From: an uncultured Parafilimonas sp. | Lineage (GTDB): Bacteria > Bacteroidota > Bacteroidia > Chitinophagales > Chitinophagaceae | NCBI GenBank assembly: GCA_903882935.1 | Contig: CAIRZB010000046.1 | Coordinates: 124,001-188,000, forward strand | Length of the DNA stretch: 64,000 nt | Direction: 5' to 3' | In this document: in pieces, positions 36,889 through 46,686 of the stretch | Position numbering within the stretch: position 1 is the stretch's first letter | Layout of the letters: the number at the start of each line of letters is the position of its first letter | Program-made: the position numbers and the translations under genes | Notes under the pieces: model-generated | The model's database searches: none | The model's input: the letters and a program-made list of their open reading frames with translations, nothing else | What the model was told of the DNA's origin: nothing

Positions 36889-37566
36889 ATGATAGAGCTT
36901 AAGCACGTTTCAAAATGGGTAAGCATCGGCGGGGTACGCACTTTTTTATTAAAGGATGTAAACCTCACCATAAAAGAAGGCGAATTTGTGTCCATCATGG
37001 GGCCCTCTGGCTCGGGCAAATCAACCTTGCTCAATGTTATTGGCATGCTGGATGAGTTTGACGAAGGCGAATACAACTTTTTGCATGAAGCAGTACATAA
37101 AATAAAAGAAAAGCATAAGTCGGCTTTGTACAAAAGGTACATCGGATTTGTTTTTCAGGCCTACCACCTAATTGATGAGCTTACCGTGTACGAGAATATT
37201 GAAACCCCGTTGATTTATAGCGATAACAAATCGTCCGAGCGCAAAGCCATCGTGGCGGATATATTAGACCGTTTTCAAATAGTAGGCAAGAAAGACCTTT
37301 TCCCCACTCAGCTTTCTGGTGGCCAGCAACAATTGGTAGGTATTGCCAGGGCATTGGTAGGCAAACCAAAACTGATATTGGCAGATGAGCCTACGGGAAA
37401 CCTCAACTCCAAACAGGGCGAGGAAATAATGCAATTGTTTAAAAAGCTGAATGAAGAAGATGGGGTTACCATCATACAGGTAACGCATTCAGAAAAATGT
37501 GCTGAGTACGGCTCGAGGATAATCCATTTATTGGACGGCAGGATTGAAAAGATTGAGGAGAAGTAA
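36889..37566 (+). CDS. MacB/LolD-type ABC transporter ATPase
   Basis: A 225-residue ATPase. Walker A is GPSGSGKSTLLN, the signature LSGGQQQLVGIARAL, and Walker B LILADEPTGNLNS. The MacB-class motif region YIGFVFQAYHLIDELTVYENI is typical. The start at MIELKHVSK (36889) matches the family; the longer upstream frame does not. The gene is followed by a large FtsX-type permease and a TolC-like channel on the same strand, which together would make a tripartite-like exporter, although no membrane-fusion protein gene is adjacent. The 262-bp gap to the permease has no gene but contains a GCGTCGCACACTTGTGC word. Confidence 0.92.
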   Translation: MIELKHVSKWVSIGGVRTFLLKDVNLTIKEGEFVSIMGPSGSGKSTLLNVIGMLDEFDEGEYNFLHEAVHKIKEKHKSALYKRYIGFVFQAYHLIDELTVYENIETPLIYSDNKSSERKAIVADILDRFQIVGKKDLFPTQLSGGQQQLVGIARALVGKPKLILADEPTGNLNSKQGEEIMQLFKKLNEEDGVTIIQVTHSEKCAEYGSRIIHLLDGRIEKIEEK

Positions 37567-37828
37567 GTCCTCACCCCTTAATCCACTTTCCAAAGTTGGT
37601 GAGGGGCAGTGCGAATGATAATATTGATTAATCGGGATTGTTTGTTGCGGTTGTAAGAAATTGATGTGCCAAGCTGAATGATATAAATGGGGCATCGTTG
37701 CGTCGCACACTTGTGCTGAGGGATGTTATGCGGAAAATAATTCTTTGCCAAAGGGATATTGCCAATGGTGGACAATCCAGACATTGGCAACAATATACTT
37801 AAAAATTACAAACTATAAACTACCATAT

Positions 37829-40225
37829 ATGTTTAAAAGTCTTTTTAAAACGGGTTGGCGCAGCGTACAAAAAAACAAGCTGTATTCATTTATAAACCTT
37901 TTCGGGTTAACAGTGGGCATAACCGGCAGCATATTAATCGGCGTGTACATAAATGATGAACTTAGCTATGACAAATTTAACACCAACGCAAGCCGCATAG
38001 TACGTGTAGCCATGGATTATGGCCAGGGTGCCGAGCAGAATAAAGTTGCTGTAACGGGCACAAAAGTGGGGCCGCAGCTAAAGCGCAGTTTTTCTTTTGT
38101 AGAAGAGTATGCAAGGCTTATTAATGCCAGCCGCGTAGTGAAGTACAGTGACAAGCTGTTTACCGAAAACCGTTTTTTATATGCTGATGCGCCCTTTTTT
38201 AAAATATTTTCTTTTAAACTTATTGAAGGCAATAAAGAAACTGTGCTGGATGCCCCTAATAAAGTGGTACTGTCACAAACTATGGCTAAAAAATATTTTG
38301 GCGATGCAAACGCCGTGGGCAAGGTAGTAACATTGGAGGGCAGGGGCGATTACCAAGTAACTGGCATTTGTGAGGATGCCCCCGGCAACTCCCAAATTAA
38401 ATATGACTTTGTGGCTTCTTTTGCCTCCCTCGGGGTAGCTAAAACGGAGGAATGGTTTACCGCCAATTATACCACTTACCTGCTATTGCACGGTAATACC
38501 GGTTTAGCAGCCGCAGAGAAGCAGGTTGACAGTTATATGCGCACCATTGTACGAAAAGAGCTTGGCTTTAAGGGCAGCGAATACCTAACCTACCATTTTG
38601 AGCCGTTGCTTAACATACACCTACACTCACAGCTGGGCGGCCTACAACCAAATGGCAATATCAACTACGTGTACATTATGTTTGTTATAGGTATACTTAT
38701 AGTGGTAATTGCATGCATCAATTACACAAACCTTACTACAGCCCAATCGGCTACCCGCCTTGGCGAAATAGGCATGCGCAAGGTAATGGGTGCACACCGC
38801 TGGCAACTTTTTTTACAGTTTATCAGCGAAAGCTTTATAATAACTTTTATTGCCTTGCTGCTTGCTGTTTTTATAAGCATACAGGCTTTGCCATTGTTAA
38901 ACAATATTACCGGCAAGGCATTAACCGCTGAAAGTATATTAAGCCCGTTGTGCTTGGCATTGCTTGTAGTGCTTGCACTTACAATAAGTTTTGCTGCCTG
39001 CGCTTACCCTGCACTTATTTTGTCAAACAGCGGCCTCTCAAAAATATTGCGTAGCGGGTTTAGTTTTTCAAATGCAGGCAACCGTATACGCAAATCGCTA
39101 ATTGTGGTGCAGTTTGTTATTTCGCTCTTTTTGATTATTGCCACCATTGTGGTGCAGCAGCAACTGCATTACATGCAAAACAAAAGCCTTGGCTACGATA
39201 AGGAACATATACTTGTTTTACCCATTGACGGTAAAACACAGCCTGTGTACGAGGCTTTAAAAAACGCCGTAAAACAAGTGCCGGGCGTTAGCAGCGTTGG
39301 CGGTGCCTACGAATCGCCCACGTACGTAGGCTGGGGCGACGGCGTTAAGAAAACAAAAGGGGATGACGACATGGGCATTTCAGTAAGTGCCATGCCTGTT
39401 GACCTTGATTTTATAAAAACCATGAAGATGCAACTGTTGTCTGGTAGTGATTTTGAAAGGGGCGACCTCGCGATGATGGATACCAGTAACAACAATAAAA
39501 ATTTCACTTATACTTTTATCATTAACGAAAGTGCGGCCAAACAGCTTGGTTGGAAGCCAAACGAGGCCATTGGCAAAACCATTTATAAGAGCGACCGAGG
39601 TATTGTTAAAGCAGTGGTGAAGGATTTCCATTTTACAAGCCTTCACGAAACCATTAGGCCGCTGGTTATTTTTCTTAAACCTGATTTTGTACAAGAAATG
39701 TATGTGAGGGTAAACACTGCTGATGTTACCCAAACCATTGGACGAATTGAAAATATTTGGAAGGCACGGATTGCATGGCACCCTTTTGAATACCATTTTT
39801 TAAATGAAGATTATAATAAGCTGTACCTAGCAGAACAAAAAACAGCCGCAATATTTAGCCTATTTGCTGGGCTTGCACTTATACTGGCCTGCCTTGGGTT
39901 GTTTGGGTTGGCCGCCTTTACCACTTTACAGCGAACAAAAGAGATTGGCGTACGCAAAATATTAGGCGCAGGCACCCCAAGCTTAGTTGCTATGCTTAGC
40001 AAGGAGTTTTTACAATTGGTTTGTATTGCTTTTGTAATAGCCGTGCCAGTAGCCTGGGTTACCGCAGAAAAATGGCTGCAAGACTTTGCCTACCGAATAC
40101 AGGTGAATGTGTTTGTGTTTTTAGCGGCAGGTTCGGCTGTGCTACTTATTACTTTGTTGACTGCTGGTTACCATGCTGTAAAGGCCGCATTGGCTAACCC
40201 AGTAAAAGCATTGCGGAATGATTAA
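37829..40225 (+). CDS. Large FtsX-type ABC permease (MacB-like)
   Basis: A 798-residue permease with two FtsX modules, as in Bacteroidota MacB-like proteins. The N-terminal helix (SFINLFGLTVGITGSILIGVYI) and a MacB-type periplasmic domain with KVVLSQTMAKKYFGD are followed by three helices including TTAQSATRLGEIGMRKVMGAHRWQLFLQF. A second periplasmic domain and a final module with TTLQRTKEIGVRKILGAGTPSLVAMLSKEF close the protein, which ends AALANPVKALRND. The ATG at 37829 (MFKSLFKTGWRSVQKNK) is chosen. Substrate unknown. Confidence 0.92.
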   Translation: MFKSLFKTGWRSVQKNKLYSFINLFGLTVGITGSILIGVYINDELSYDKFNTNASRIVRVAMDYGQGAEQNKVAVTGTKVGPQLKRSFSFVEEYARLINASRVVKYSDKLFTENRFLYADAPFFKIFSFKLIEGNKETVLDAPNKVVLSQTMAKKYFGDANAVGKVVTLEGRGDYQVTGICEDAPGNSQIKYDFVASFASLGVAKTEEWFTANYTTYLLLHGNTGLAAAEKQVDSYMRTIVRKELGFKGSEYLTYHFEPLLNIHLHSQLGGLQPNGNINYVYIMFVIGILIVVIACINYTNLTTAQSATRLGEIGMRKVMGAHRWQLFLQFISESFIITFIALLLAVFISIQALPLLNNITGKALTAESILSPLCLALLVVLALTISFAACAYPALILSNSGLSKILRSGFSFSNAGNRIRKSLIVVQFVISLFLIIATIVVQQQLHYMQNKSLGYDKEHILVLPIDGKTQPVYEALKNAVKQVPGVSSVGGAYESPTYVGWGDGVKKTKGDDDMGISVSAMPVDLDFIKTMKMQLLSGSDFERGDLAMMDTSNNNKNFTYTFIINESAAKQLGWKPNEAIGKTIYKSDRGIVKAVVKDFHFTSLHETIRPLVIFLKPDFVQEMYVRVNTADVTQTIGRIENIWKARIAWHPFEYHFLNEDYNKLYLAEQKTAAIFSLFAGLALILACLGLFGLAAFTTLQRTKEIGVRKILGAGTPSLVAMLSKEFLQLVCIAFVIAVPVAWVTAEKWLQDFAYRIQVNVFVFLAAGSAVLLITLLTAGYHAVKAALANPVKALRND

Positions 40226-40336
40226 AATGATTATGTGCGCCATGCAACAGCATTTTGTTAAATCGCATCTGCGTTAAACGTGACATGAACATAGGATAAA
40301 AATAACCATAAAAGAAAAAGAAGGATGATACCTGAA

Positions 40337-41689
40337 ATGAAAAAGAAGAGTCTGTTACTGTTAGTGCTGTTTGCGGCCATAGCCGGGAAAAGTTTTGCAC
40401 AGGATACCACCACCTTGGCAGGCACTGTTACACTTAAGCAATGTATTGATATAGCCGTTAAGAATAACTTGCAAATTAATGAAAGCGATTTTACCGCGCA
40501 AAATAACAGGGTGTATGTACAGCAGGCTAAGGGGAATATGCTGCCATTTATATCAGGTAACGTAGGCCATAATTTTAGCCAGGGTAGGGTAATTAATTCT
40601 GCTAACAACGGTTATATAAACCAAAGCCTTAATTATGGTAATTATAACCTTAGCGGCACCGAGTATTTGTGGAACGGCGGCAGTATACAGAACGGCATAA
40701 AAGCAAGCAAGCTTGGTTATGAGGCCAGTAAAATGGATTTGCAGCAGCAAAAAGACAATATTACCATTAGTACCATACTGGCTTACTTACAGGTTTTAAG
40801 CAACAAAGAACAATTGAATGCAGCCATACAGCAGGCCGAAGCAACCCGTGCACAGGTTAAGCGCCTACTGGCACAAGACAGCGCCGGGGCTGTTCCCAAC
40901 CCAGCCACTTTAACCGACCTAAAAGGCGCGTTGGCTGGCAGTGAGCTTTCGGTAGTTAACCTGCAAAATGCCTTGGAATCCTCAAAAGTGGCATTGGTAC
41001 AGTACCTAAACTTGCCTTACAGCATGTTTGACCTGCAACCTTTGGATGATAACCTTACACCAATTATTTACGATGCTTCCTCTGAAATTATCTATCAGCA
41101 GGCGTTGCAAAACCTGGCTATTATAAAATCGGCACATTTTAAAACGCTTAGCGCAATCAAGTCATTCAAATCTGCCAAGGGGCAGCTTTGGCCCACGTTA
41201 ACGTTTGGTGCCGGTGCGGCTTCCAACTATTCAAGTGCGGCAACAAATACAGGTGGGGGTAAAGTGCCTTTTGGGCAACAGTTGAGCAATAACTTTAATA
41301 CTAATTTTGGCGTTGGGCTGTCCATACCCATTTTAAATGGCCTCGCCGCTAAAAGCAGGGTAGATCTTGCCCGTATCACCGAAAAGAGAACCAGTTTTGA
41401 GGAAAACAGCGCAAAAACTGCGCTGCAACAAAACGTAAAACAAGCCTACATAAATATGGAAAGCTCTTTTAACCGGTACCAAAAAATTGAAGACCAGGTA
41501 AAAGCATACCAAGAGTCTTACCGCGTAGCGCAGGTACGTTTTGATGCGGGGCTGTACACCTCGGTTGATTACATCATTGCAAAAAACTATGTTGACCAAG
41601 CCCGTATTAACCTTATTGCGGTTAAATATGATTATATTTTGCGTACCAAAATTCTTGATTACTACCAAGGCAGGCTATCTCTGCCATAG
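40337..41689 (+). CDS. TolC-family outer membrane channel
   Basis: A 450-residue outer membrane efflux protein. The signal peptide (MKKKSLLLLVLFAAIAGKSFAQ) starts at 40337; an ATG four codons upstream is an alternative. The mature protein has TolC-type coiled-coil repeats with LKQCIDIAVKNNLQINESDF at the start and a second repeat from about residue 235. The late segment ARITEKRTSFEENSAKTALQQNVKQAYINMESSFNRYQKIEDQVKAYQESYRVAQVRFDAGLYTSVDYIIAKNYVDQARINLI is split here only by reading and is typical. It is downstream of the ABC ATPase and permease and probably serves them. Confidence 0.9.
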   Translation: MKKKSLLLLVLFAAIAGKSFAQDTTTLAGTVTLKQCIDIAVKNNLQINESDFTAQNNRVYVQQAKGNMLPFISGNVGHNFSQGRVINSANNGYINQSLNYGNYNLSGTEYLWNGGSIQNGIKASKLGYEASKMDLQQQKDNITISTILAYLQVLSNKEQLNAAIQQAEATRAQVKRLLAQDSAGAVPNPATLTDLKGALAGSELSVVNLQNALESSKVALVQYLNLPYSMFDLQPLDDNLTPIIYDASSEIIYQQALQNLAIIKSAHFKTLSAIKSFKSAKGQLWPTLTFGAGAASNYSSAATNTGGGKVPFGQQLSNNFNTNFGVGLSIPILNGLAAKSRVDLARITEKRTSFEENSAKTALQQNVKQAYINMESSFNRYQKIEDQVKAYQESYRVAQVRFDAGLYTSVDYIIAKNYVDQARINLIAVKYDYILRTKILDYYQGRLSLP

Positions 41690-41785
41690 GTGGCAACCAA
41701 TTTGTACTAACATAATATTATTTATACAATGGCCTTGCGCAATACGCGGGGCTATTTTGTTATTGGGTTGGTTGGTTTTTTAATG

Positions 41786-42424
41786 TTAGGCAAGGCTTTT
41801 TGCTTTAACCTTATAATCCAAAATGTTCAGCTTCTGGGTACAAAAACTGTATTCGTTAATATCGTTGCTGCTTACTATCACTAGCCTGTTAGCGCAGTAT
41901 TTGCTAACCAAGCTATGGTAAAGTTCGAAACCTGTGCTATCTAAATTTGTGCAGGGTTCGTCAAGCAAAATTACTGCTACATCGCTAAAAATAGCTTGCG
42001 CAAGCTTTATACGCTGTTTCATGCCACTGCTGTAGTTGCGTATTTGCTTGTTTGCTGCGCTTTGCAGGCCAACTTCCTCAATGATGCTTTGGATAGTTTG
42101 CCCTGCGATAAAAGGCTTGAACGTTTGGTGGAAGGTTAGCAATTCCAAGGCAGTCATTTCTTCCACCAGTTCAAGGTAAGGTGCGGCGATGGATAGCTGC
42201 TTATAGGCATCTTCAGGCTTGCACAAATCGTTTTTGAAAGAATACCCAACTGTACCCTCGGTCGGGTTTACAGCCCCAGCTATTACCTGTAGCAATGTGC
42301 TTTTGCCGCTTCCATTTGGCCCGGTTATGGCATAGGAAACTCCTGCCGAAAATGTAAAGCTGAGTTTGCGGAATATCCAGTCTTTGTTGAACCTTTTGGC
42401 GGCGTTTTGTAAAACTATTTGCAT
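41786..42424 (-). CDS. ABC transporter ATP-binding protein
   Basis: A 212-residue single ATPase. Walker A is ITGPNGSGKSTLLQV, the signature YSSGMKQRIKLAQAI, and Walker B AVILLDEPCTNLDSTG. The GMKQR type of signature is found in CcmA-like and other export ATPases. The start MQIVLQNAAKRF (42424) is used. A TATCTTTG -7 box ends 6 nt before it, so the mRNA may be leaderless. No permease gene is adjacent, so the transported substrate is unknown. Confidence 0.9.
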   Translation of the reverse strand: MQIVLQNAAKRFNKDWIFRKLSFTFSAGVSYAITGPNGSGKSTLLQVIAGAVNPTEGTVGYSFKNDLCKPEDAYKQLSIAAPYLELVEEMTALELLTFHQTFKPFIAGQTIQSIIEEVGLQSAANKQIRNYSSGMKQRIKLAQAIFSDVAVILLDEPCTNLDSTGFELYHSLVSKYCANRLVIVSSNDINEYSFCTQKLNILDYKVKAKSLA

Positions 42425-42430
42425 CGGTGG

Positions 42431-42438
42431 CAAAGATA
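42431..42438 (-). promoter_or_regulatory. -7 box of the ABC ATPase gene
   Basis: TATCTTTG on the minus strand matches TAnnTTTG and ends 6 nt before the ATG at 42424. A small GCCCCT/AGGGGC palindrome (42457-42470) lies upstream. Confidence 0.5.
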
Positions 42439-42587
42439 AAAGAAAAATGCCCCTCCGCCCCTAAAGGGGCTTATAAACGGGATAAAGCTTATGGTAGCTT
42501 GATTATTTTTGGTGGCGGAAATATTAGGTGACTCCGTGGCAAATTGCTTTGGGGCTAAGGGCGACACAAAAATGTTATACCCCATAT

Positions 42588-42809
42588 TTACTTTTCAATT
42601 GGTTGATTGATTGTTCCGGTGTTAAAAAAAACGTTGTCGGCCTCAAAAAGCCTTTCATATAATAACCCCATCATTTTATCAGTAATATCAAATCCGTCTT
42701 CATCATGGCCATCAGTAACAGTAATAGCTTTAGATTTACAAGCAGCTATTGTTGACTCGATGATATCGGGTATTTCTTGGGCCGATGATAAATGATATAT
42801 TGTTTGCAA
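42588..42809 (-). CDS. Small acidic hypothetical protein
   Basis: A 73-residue acidic protein, MQTIYHLSSAQEIPDIIES at its start and DGFDITDKMMGLLYERLFEADNVFF later. Its start (M-x-T-I-Y-x-L/I-S) and size resemble the small proteins that act as antitoxins or partners in Bacteroidota toxin-antitoxin modules, but no toxin gene is beside it. Codon use looks coding and the frame is complete. Function is unknown. The surrounding 42425-42587 and 42810-42992 intervals have no other gene. Confidence 0.5.
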   Translation of the reverse strand: MQTIYHLSSAQEIPDIIESTIAACKSKAITVTDGHDEDGFDITDKMMGLLYERLFEADNVFFNTGTINQPIEK

Positions 42810-42992
42810 AACACTATTTTATGGTTAAAAGCTGCATGTAATTTATGCCCCTGGCGCAGTATCTGTTGCCTTCAAGAATAAAAATTGGTGATTCAATATT
42901 GGATAAAAAAAAGGTTTTGATTCCTATAAGGTGGGGTTATGGGTAACGGCAAACGCTTAGCCATAATCAGGGTATTTCCCCCATATAGTACG

Positions 42993-43018
42993 CAAAAAAA
43001 TCCCCGCAAAGCGGGGAA
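42993..43018 (-). terminator. Terminator of the lipid A operon
   Basis: On the minus strand TCCCCGC (43017-43011) pairs with GCGGGGA (43007-43001) and is followed by a run of seven T. It lies about 55 bp past the lpxA stop. Confidence 0.92.
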
Positions 43019-43073
43019 AGTATTTTGACTACAAAATGACTATTGGCAGCCAGACCCAATAACCAATAATTCT

Positions 43074-43874
43074 CTAATCATCTTCTTCGCCAACGCCTTT
43101 GCTGTATCTTTTAATGATGCCCCTTCCGCTTTCACGAATAAAGGCAACAATTTCATCGCGTTCGTCTGTGGCGGGTGCTTCTTCTTCAATATATTCCAAC
43201 GCTTGGGATATGTTCATGCCCTTGTTATATATAACCCGGTAAATATCCAGTATATGGTTTATTTGTTCCAACGAAAAGCCGCGCCTTTTAAGGCCTACGC
43301 TGTTTACGCCGCCGTAACTAAGCGGGGTGCGTACAGCCTTTATAAACGGTGGCACATCCTTACTAACCAAGCTACCGCCGCCAATATAGGCATGCTGCCC
43401 AATATGTACAAACTGGTGTACTGCGCAAACGCCTGCCACCCATGCCCAGTCGCCCATAACCACATGGCCGGCAAGTTGTGAGTTGTTGCTCATTACACAA
43501 TTGTCTCCTATTATGCAGTCGTGTGCAATATGGCAGTATGCCATAATAAGGCAGTTGTTGCCAACTTTTGTTTTCCAACGGTCGGTAGTGCCGCGGTTTA
43601 TAGTTACAAATTCGCGTATGGTGGTATTGTCGCCAATTTCTATATATGTCCTCTCGCCGTTAAATTTAAGGTCTTGCGGTATGGCAGAAAGCACCGCCCC
43701 CGGAAAGATGCGGCAATTTTTGCCAATGCGCGCGCCTTCCATAATAGTAACATTGCTGCCTATCCAAGTGCCTTCTCCAATTTCAACATCCTCATGGATA
43801 ACAGTAAAAGGGTCAACTTTTACATTTTGCGCAAGCTTTGCGTTGGGATGTATGGAAGTAAGAGGATGAGTCAT
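43074..43874 (-). CDS. lpxA: UDP-N-acetylglucosamine O-acyltransferase
   Basis: First step of lipid A synthesis: transfers a 3-hydroxyacyl chain from acyl-ACP to UDP-GlcNAc in the cytoplasm. It is a left-handed beta-helix of hexapeptide repeats from about residue 5 (SIHPNAKLAQNVKVDPF) to 190. The catalytic His region is AYCHIAHDCIIGDNC, and VAGVCAVHQFVHIGQHAYIGGGS is typical. The C-terminal helical part follows (GLKRRGFSLEQINHILDIYRVIY). Its 266 residues are normal. It is the last gene of the group lpxD - lpxC/fabZ - lpxA. Confidence 0.95.
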   Translation of the reverse strand: MTHPLTSIHPNAKLAQNVKVDPFTVIHEDVEIGEGTWIGSNVTIMEGARIGKNCRIFPGAVLSAIPQDLKFNGERTYIEIGDNTTIREFVTINRGTTDRWKTKVGNNCLIMAYCHIAHDCIIGDNCVMSNNSQLAGHVVMGDWAWVAGVCAVHQFVHIGQHAYIGGGSLVSKDVPPFIKAVRTPLSYGGVNSVGLKRRGFSLEQINHILDIYRVIYNKGMNISQALEYIEEEAPATDERDEIVAFIRESGRGIIKRYSKGVGEEDD

Positions 43875-43961
43875 GAAAATTGATAAGTGTGTTTAAAAAA
43901 AGTAGATACCTGAATAAGCAGAGACCAATGACACGTTAAACCCAAAATGGTTTAACGAACA

Positions 43962-45371
43962 TTAATTTCTTTTTACAATTTGCGCCACAAGGTCTGCTTC
44001 AGTGGCAACTTTACCCCCAACATATACGGTGCCTTTCATGTCGCAAATGCCGCGCCTTATGGGCTGGTTCAGTTCCATTTTTAATATCATCGTATCACCC
44101 GGCACAACTTTGTGTTTAAACTTACAATTGTCTATTCTTAAAAAATAGGTGTCGTATTGGCCGCCTTTCATGGCGTTTATGCACAAAATGCCACCGGTTT
44201 GCGCAAGGGCTTCAATTTGCAACACGCCTGGCATAACAGGGTTGTTTGGAAAATGCCCTTGAAAAAACCATTCGTTAAAGGTTACATTTTTTATGCCAAC
44301 AATGGTAGTGTCGCTTAGGTGTATTATTTTATCCACCAACAAAAACGGAAACCTATGGGGCAGGGTTTTTTCAATATGCTCCAGCCCGTAAACGGGTGGC
44401 AGGGTGGGGTCGTACAATGGCACGTTTTTTATTGCGGGCTTGTTCTTTTTAATGTATTGCTTTATTTTTTTCGCAAATTCAACGTTGGTGCTGTGGCCTG
44501 GGCGGTTGGCAATAATGCGTGCTTTAATAGGGTAGCCCACCAGTGCAAGGTCACCTACCACATCAAGCAGTTTATGCCGGGCAGGCTCGTTCGGAAACCG
44601 GAGTTCCAAATTATTTAGGTAACCTTCGCTCTTTACCTCAATTTTTTCCCGGTTAAAAACTTTCGCCAGCCGGGTCATTTCGGCTTCAGTAACCGGTTTG
44701 TCAACAACAACAATAGCATTGTTTATGTCGCCGCCTTTAATCAGGTTATGCTCCAGCAGTGTTTCCAGCTCGTGTAAAAAGCAAAAGGTTCGGCAAGGTG
44801 CAATTTCAATTTTAAAATCGCGCATGCTTTTAAGGCCGGCGTGTTGGGTACCCAACACGGGGCTGTTAAAGTCAATCAAGGTGGTTAGCTGGTAGTTTAA
44901 CGATGGCAGGGCCACCATTTCAACACGCTTCGCATCATCGTAATGGTAAATATTTTCATCTATGCTGTACCAAATTTTGGCAGCTTCCTGTTCAATCACA
45001 CCGGCGTCTTCTATCAGTTTTATAAAAGGTTGGGAGCTTCCGTCAATAATAGGTATTTCGGGGCCGTTTAGCTCTATCAGCACATTGTCTACACCCATGC
45101 CCACCAATGCAGCCAGTATGTGTTCAACCGTACTTACTTTGGCATCGCCTATTTGCAACGTGGTTCCGCGGCTAACATCGGTAACAAAATCACAATCGGC
45201 GCGAATAACTGGCTTATTGGGCATATCTACGCGTTGAAACTGTATGCCAAAGCCCGGGCTTGCCGGTATTAAGGCCATCTCAACCATTACACCGGTGTGT
45301 AAACCGGTACCACTAATGCTTACTGCTGCTGCAAGCGTATGCTGCTTGTCTGGGTTAAAATTTGAGTCCAT
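43962..45371 (-). CDS. lpxC: Bifunctional LpxC deacetylase / FabZ dehydratase
   Basis: A fusion of 469 residues. The N-terminal LpxC part (about 1-300) is the zinc UDP-3-O-acyl-GlcNAc deacetylase with the zinc His residues in STVEHILAALVGMGV and the HKLLDVVGDL motif. The C-terminal FabZ part (about 325-469) is a 3-hydroxyacyl-ACP dehydratase, with PHRFPFLLVDKI and the catalytic stretch FQGHFPNNPVMPGVLQIEALAQTGG. This fusion is a known Bacteroidota arrangement and ties lipid A synthesis to acyl-chain supply. The gap to lpxA is 87 bp. Confidence 0.96.
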   Translation of the reverse strand: MDSNFNPDKQHTLAAAVSISGTGLHTGVMVEMALIPASPGFGIQFQRVDMPNKPVIRADCDFVTDVSRGTTLQIGDAKVSTVEHILAALVGMGVDNVLIELNGPEIPIIDGSSQPFIKLIEDAGVIEQEAAKIWYSIDENIYHYDDAKRVEMVALPSLNYQLTTLIDFNSPVLGTQHAGLKSMRDFKIEIAPCRTFCFLHELETLLEHNLIKGGDINNAIVVVDKPVTEAEMTRLAKVFNREKIEVKSEGYLNNLELRFPNEPARHKLLDVVGDLALVGYPIKARIIANRPGHSTNVEFAKKIKQYIKKNKPAIKNVPLYDPTLPPVYGLEHIEKTLPHRFPFLLVDKIIHLSDTTIVGIKNVTFNEWFFQGHFPNNPVMPGVLQIEALAQTGGILCINAMKGGQYDTYFLRIDNCKFKHKVVPGDTMILKMELNQPIRRGICDMKGTVYVGGKVATEADLVAQIVKRN

Positions 45372-45525
45372 GGTATGTTGGTGCGCAAGGCAGCTGTTCT
45401 GAACACGTCTTCAGCTACTCTATACACTTTGGGCTAAATGATAATAATTTAGCCAATTAGATAAATAAATGTTGCAAAAATAATGCTTTTGTATTTGCGA
45501 ATACCGCTAAGCTATTTATGTTTTG

Positions 45526-46587
45526 TTAAGGTATGGGGGTAATTTCTTTTTCCGCAACCAGTTTTTGCACCAATTTCTCCAATTCAGCCAGCCTTTTTTG
45601 CATGTCGGGCAAATTGCGGCTTAACGCTTGGCTGCGCAATGCGCTGGTAAAATCGTGTGCTGGGGAGCCAGTTACTACAGTGTTGGGTACCTTAATTGTT
45701 TTGCTAACGCCGCTTTGTGCGTTTACTTTGCTGCCATCGGCTATTTGTATATGGCCCACAATACCGGCTTGCCCGCCTATTAACACATTGTTGCCAATTT
45801 TGGTGCTGCCGCTTACTCCTGCTTGGGCGGCAATGGCAGTGTTCTGCCCAATTTCTACATTGTGGCCTATTTGAATTAAGTTATCCAATTTTGCACCCGA
45901 CCTTATTATAGTGCTTCCCATCGTCGCCCTGTCAATGGCTGCATTCGAACCAATTTCAACAAAATCCTCTACTATCACGTTGCCTATTTGCGGCACTTTT
46001 GTAAACGACCCGTCAACTTGGGGGGCAAAGCCAAAGCCGTCCCCTCCAATAACTGTACCCGCGTGCACGGTTACGTTATTGCCGATTATGCAGTCGTGGT
46101 ATATTTTAACACCTGGGTGTAATATGGTATTATCGCCTACGGTAACGTTGTTGCCTAAAAAAACGCCGGGGTACAACTTAACGTTGTTACCTACCCGCAC
46201 ACCATCTGATATGTACGCGAAGGCGGCAACAAACACACCTTGCCCAATGGTTGCGGTTTCGTGTATATAGCTGGGTTGTTGTATGCCGGTAAGCTGTTGG
46301 CTTACCATTTGTTGGTATTGGTTTAACAACGCCGCAAAGGCAGTGTAGGCATCGGCAACCCGTATCAAAGTAGTTTCAACGGGCTGTCTCAGTTCCAATG
46401 TGTCGTTTACAATAACTACCGATGCGCCGGTTGTGTACAAAAAGTCTTCGTATTTTGGGTTGGCTAAAAAGGCCAACTGGCCAGGCGCAGCTTCTTCAAT
46501 TTTACCAAATGAGCCTACCGAAGCCAACGGGTTGCCTTCCAATTTTCCATTTATCAACAAGGCTATCTGTGAGGCGGTAAAGGTCAT
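45526..46587 (-). CDS. lpxD: UDP-3-O-acylglucosamine N-acyltransferase
   Basis: Third step of lipid A synthesis: adds the second 3-hydroxyacyl chain to the deacetylated product. The N-terminal uridine-binding domain (about 1-100, MTFTASQIALLINGKLEG, AFLANPKYEDFLY) is followed by a left-handed beta-helix of hexapeptide repeats with the catalytic His region in DNLIQIGHNVEIGQNT and a C-terminal helix. It has 353 residues. The ATG at 46587 is used; seven upstream codons are unlikely to be coding. It is 154 bp upstream of lpxC/fabZ in transcription order. Confidence 0.95.
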   Translation of the reverse strand: MTFTASQIALLINGKLEGNPLASVGSFGKIEEAAPGQLAFLANPKYEDFLYTTGASVVIVNDTLELRQPVETTLIRVADAYTAFAALLNQYQQMVSQQLTGIQQPSYIHETATIGQGVFVAAFAYISDGVRVGNNVKLYPGVFLGNNVTVGDNTILHPGVKIYHDCIIGNNVTVHAGTVIGGDGFGFAPQVDGSFTKVPQIGNVIVEDFVEIGSNAAIDRATMGSTIIRSGAKLDNLIQIGHNVEIGQNTAIAAQAGVSGSTKIGNNVLIGGQAGIVGHIQIADGSKVNAQSGVSKTIKVPNTVVTGSPAHDFTSALRSQALSRNLPDMQKRLAELEKLVQKLVAEKEITPIP

Positions 46588-46686
46588 GTGCTTATTTTTA
46601 AAATACAAGCTTCACGCTGTAAGCATTTGGCTACATTACAAATTTATTGGGCAGAAACAAAGGGGGTTGCGGCTTGCCGCTATCAG

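Noticed and set aside
37690-37720. GCGTCGCACACTTGTGC word shared in part with 11785-11795
   Set aside because: Only about a dozen bases match between the two places; too little to call a repeat family from this window.
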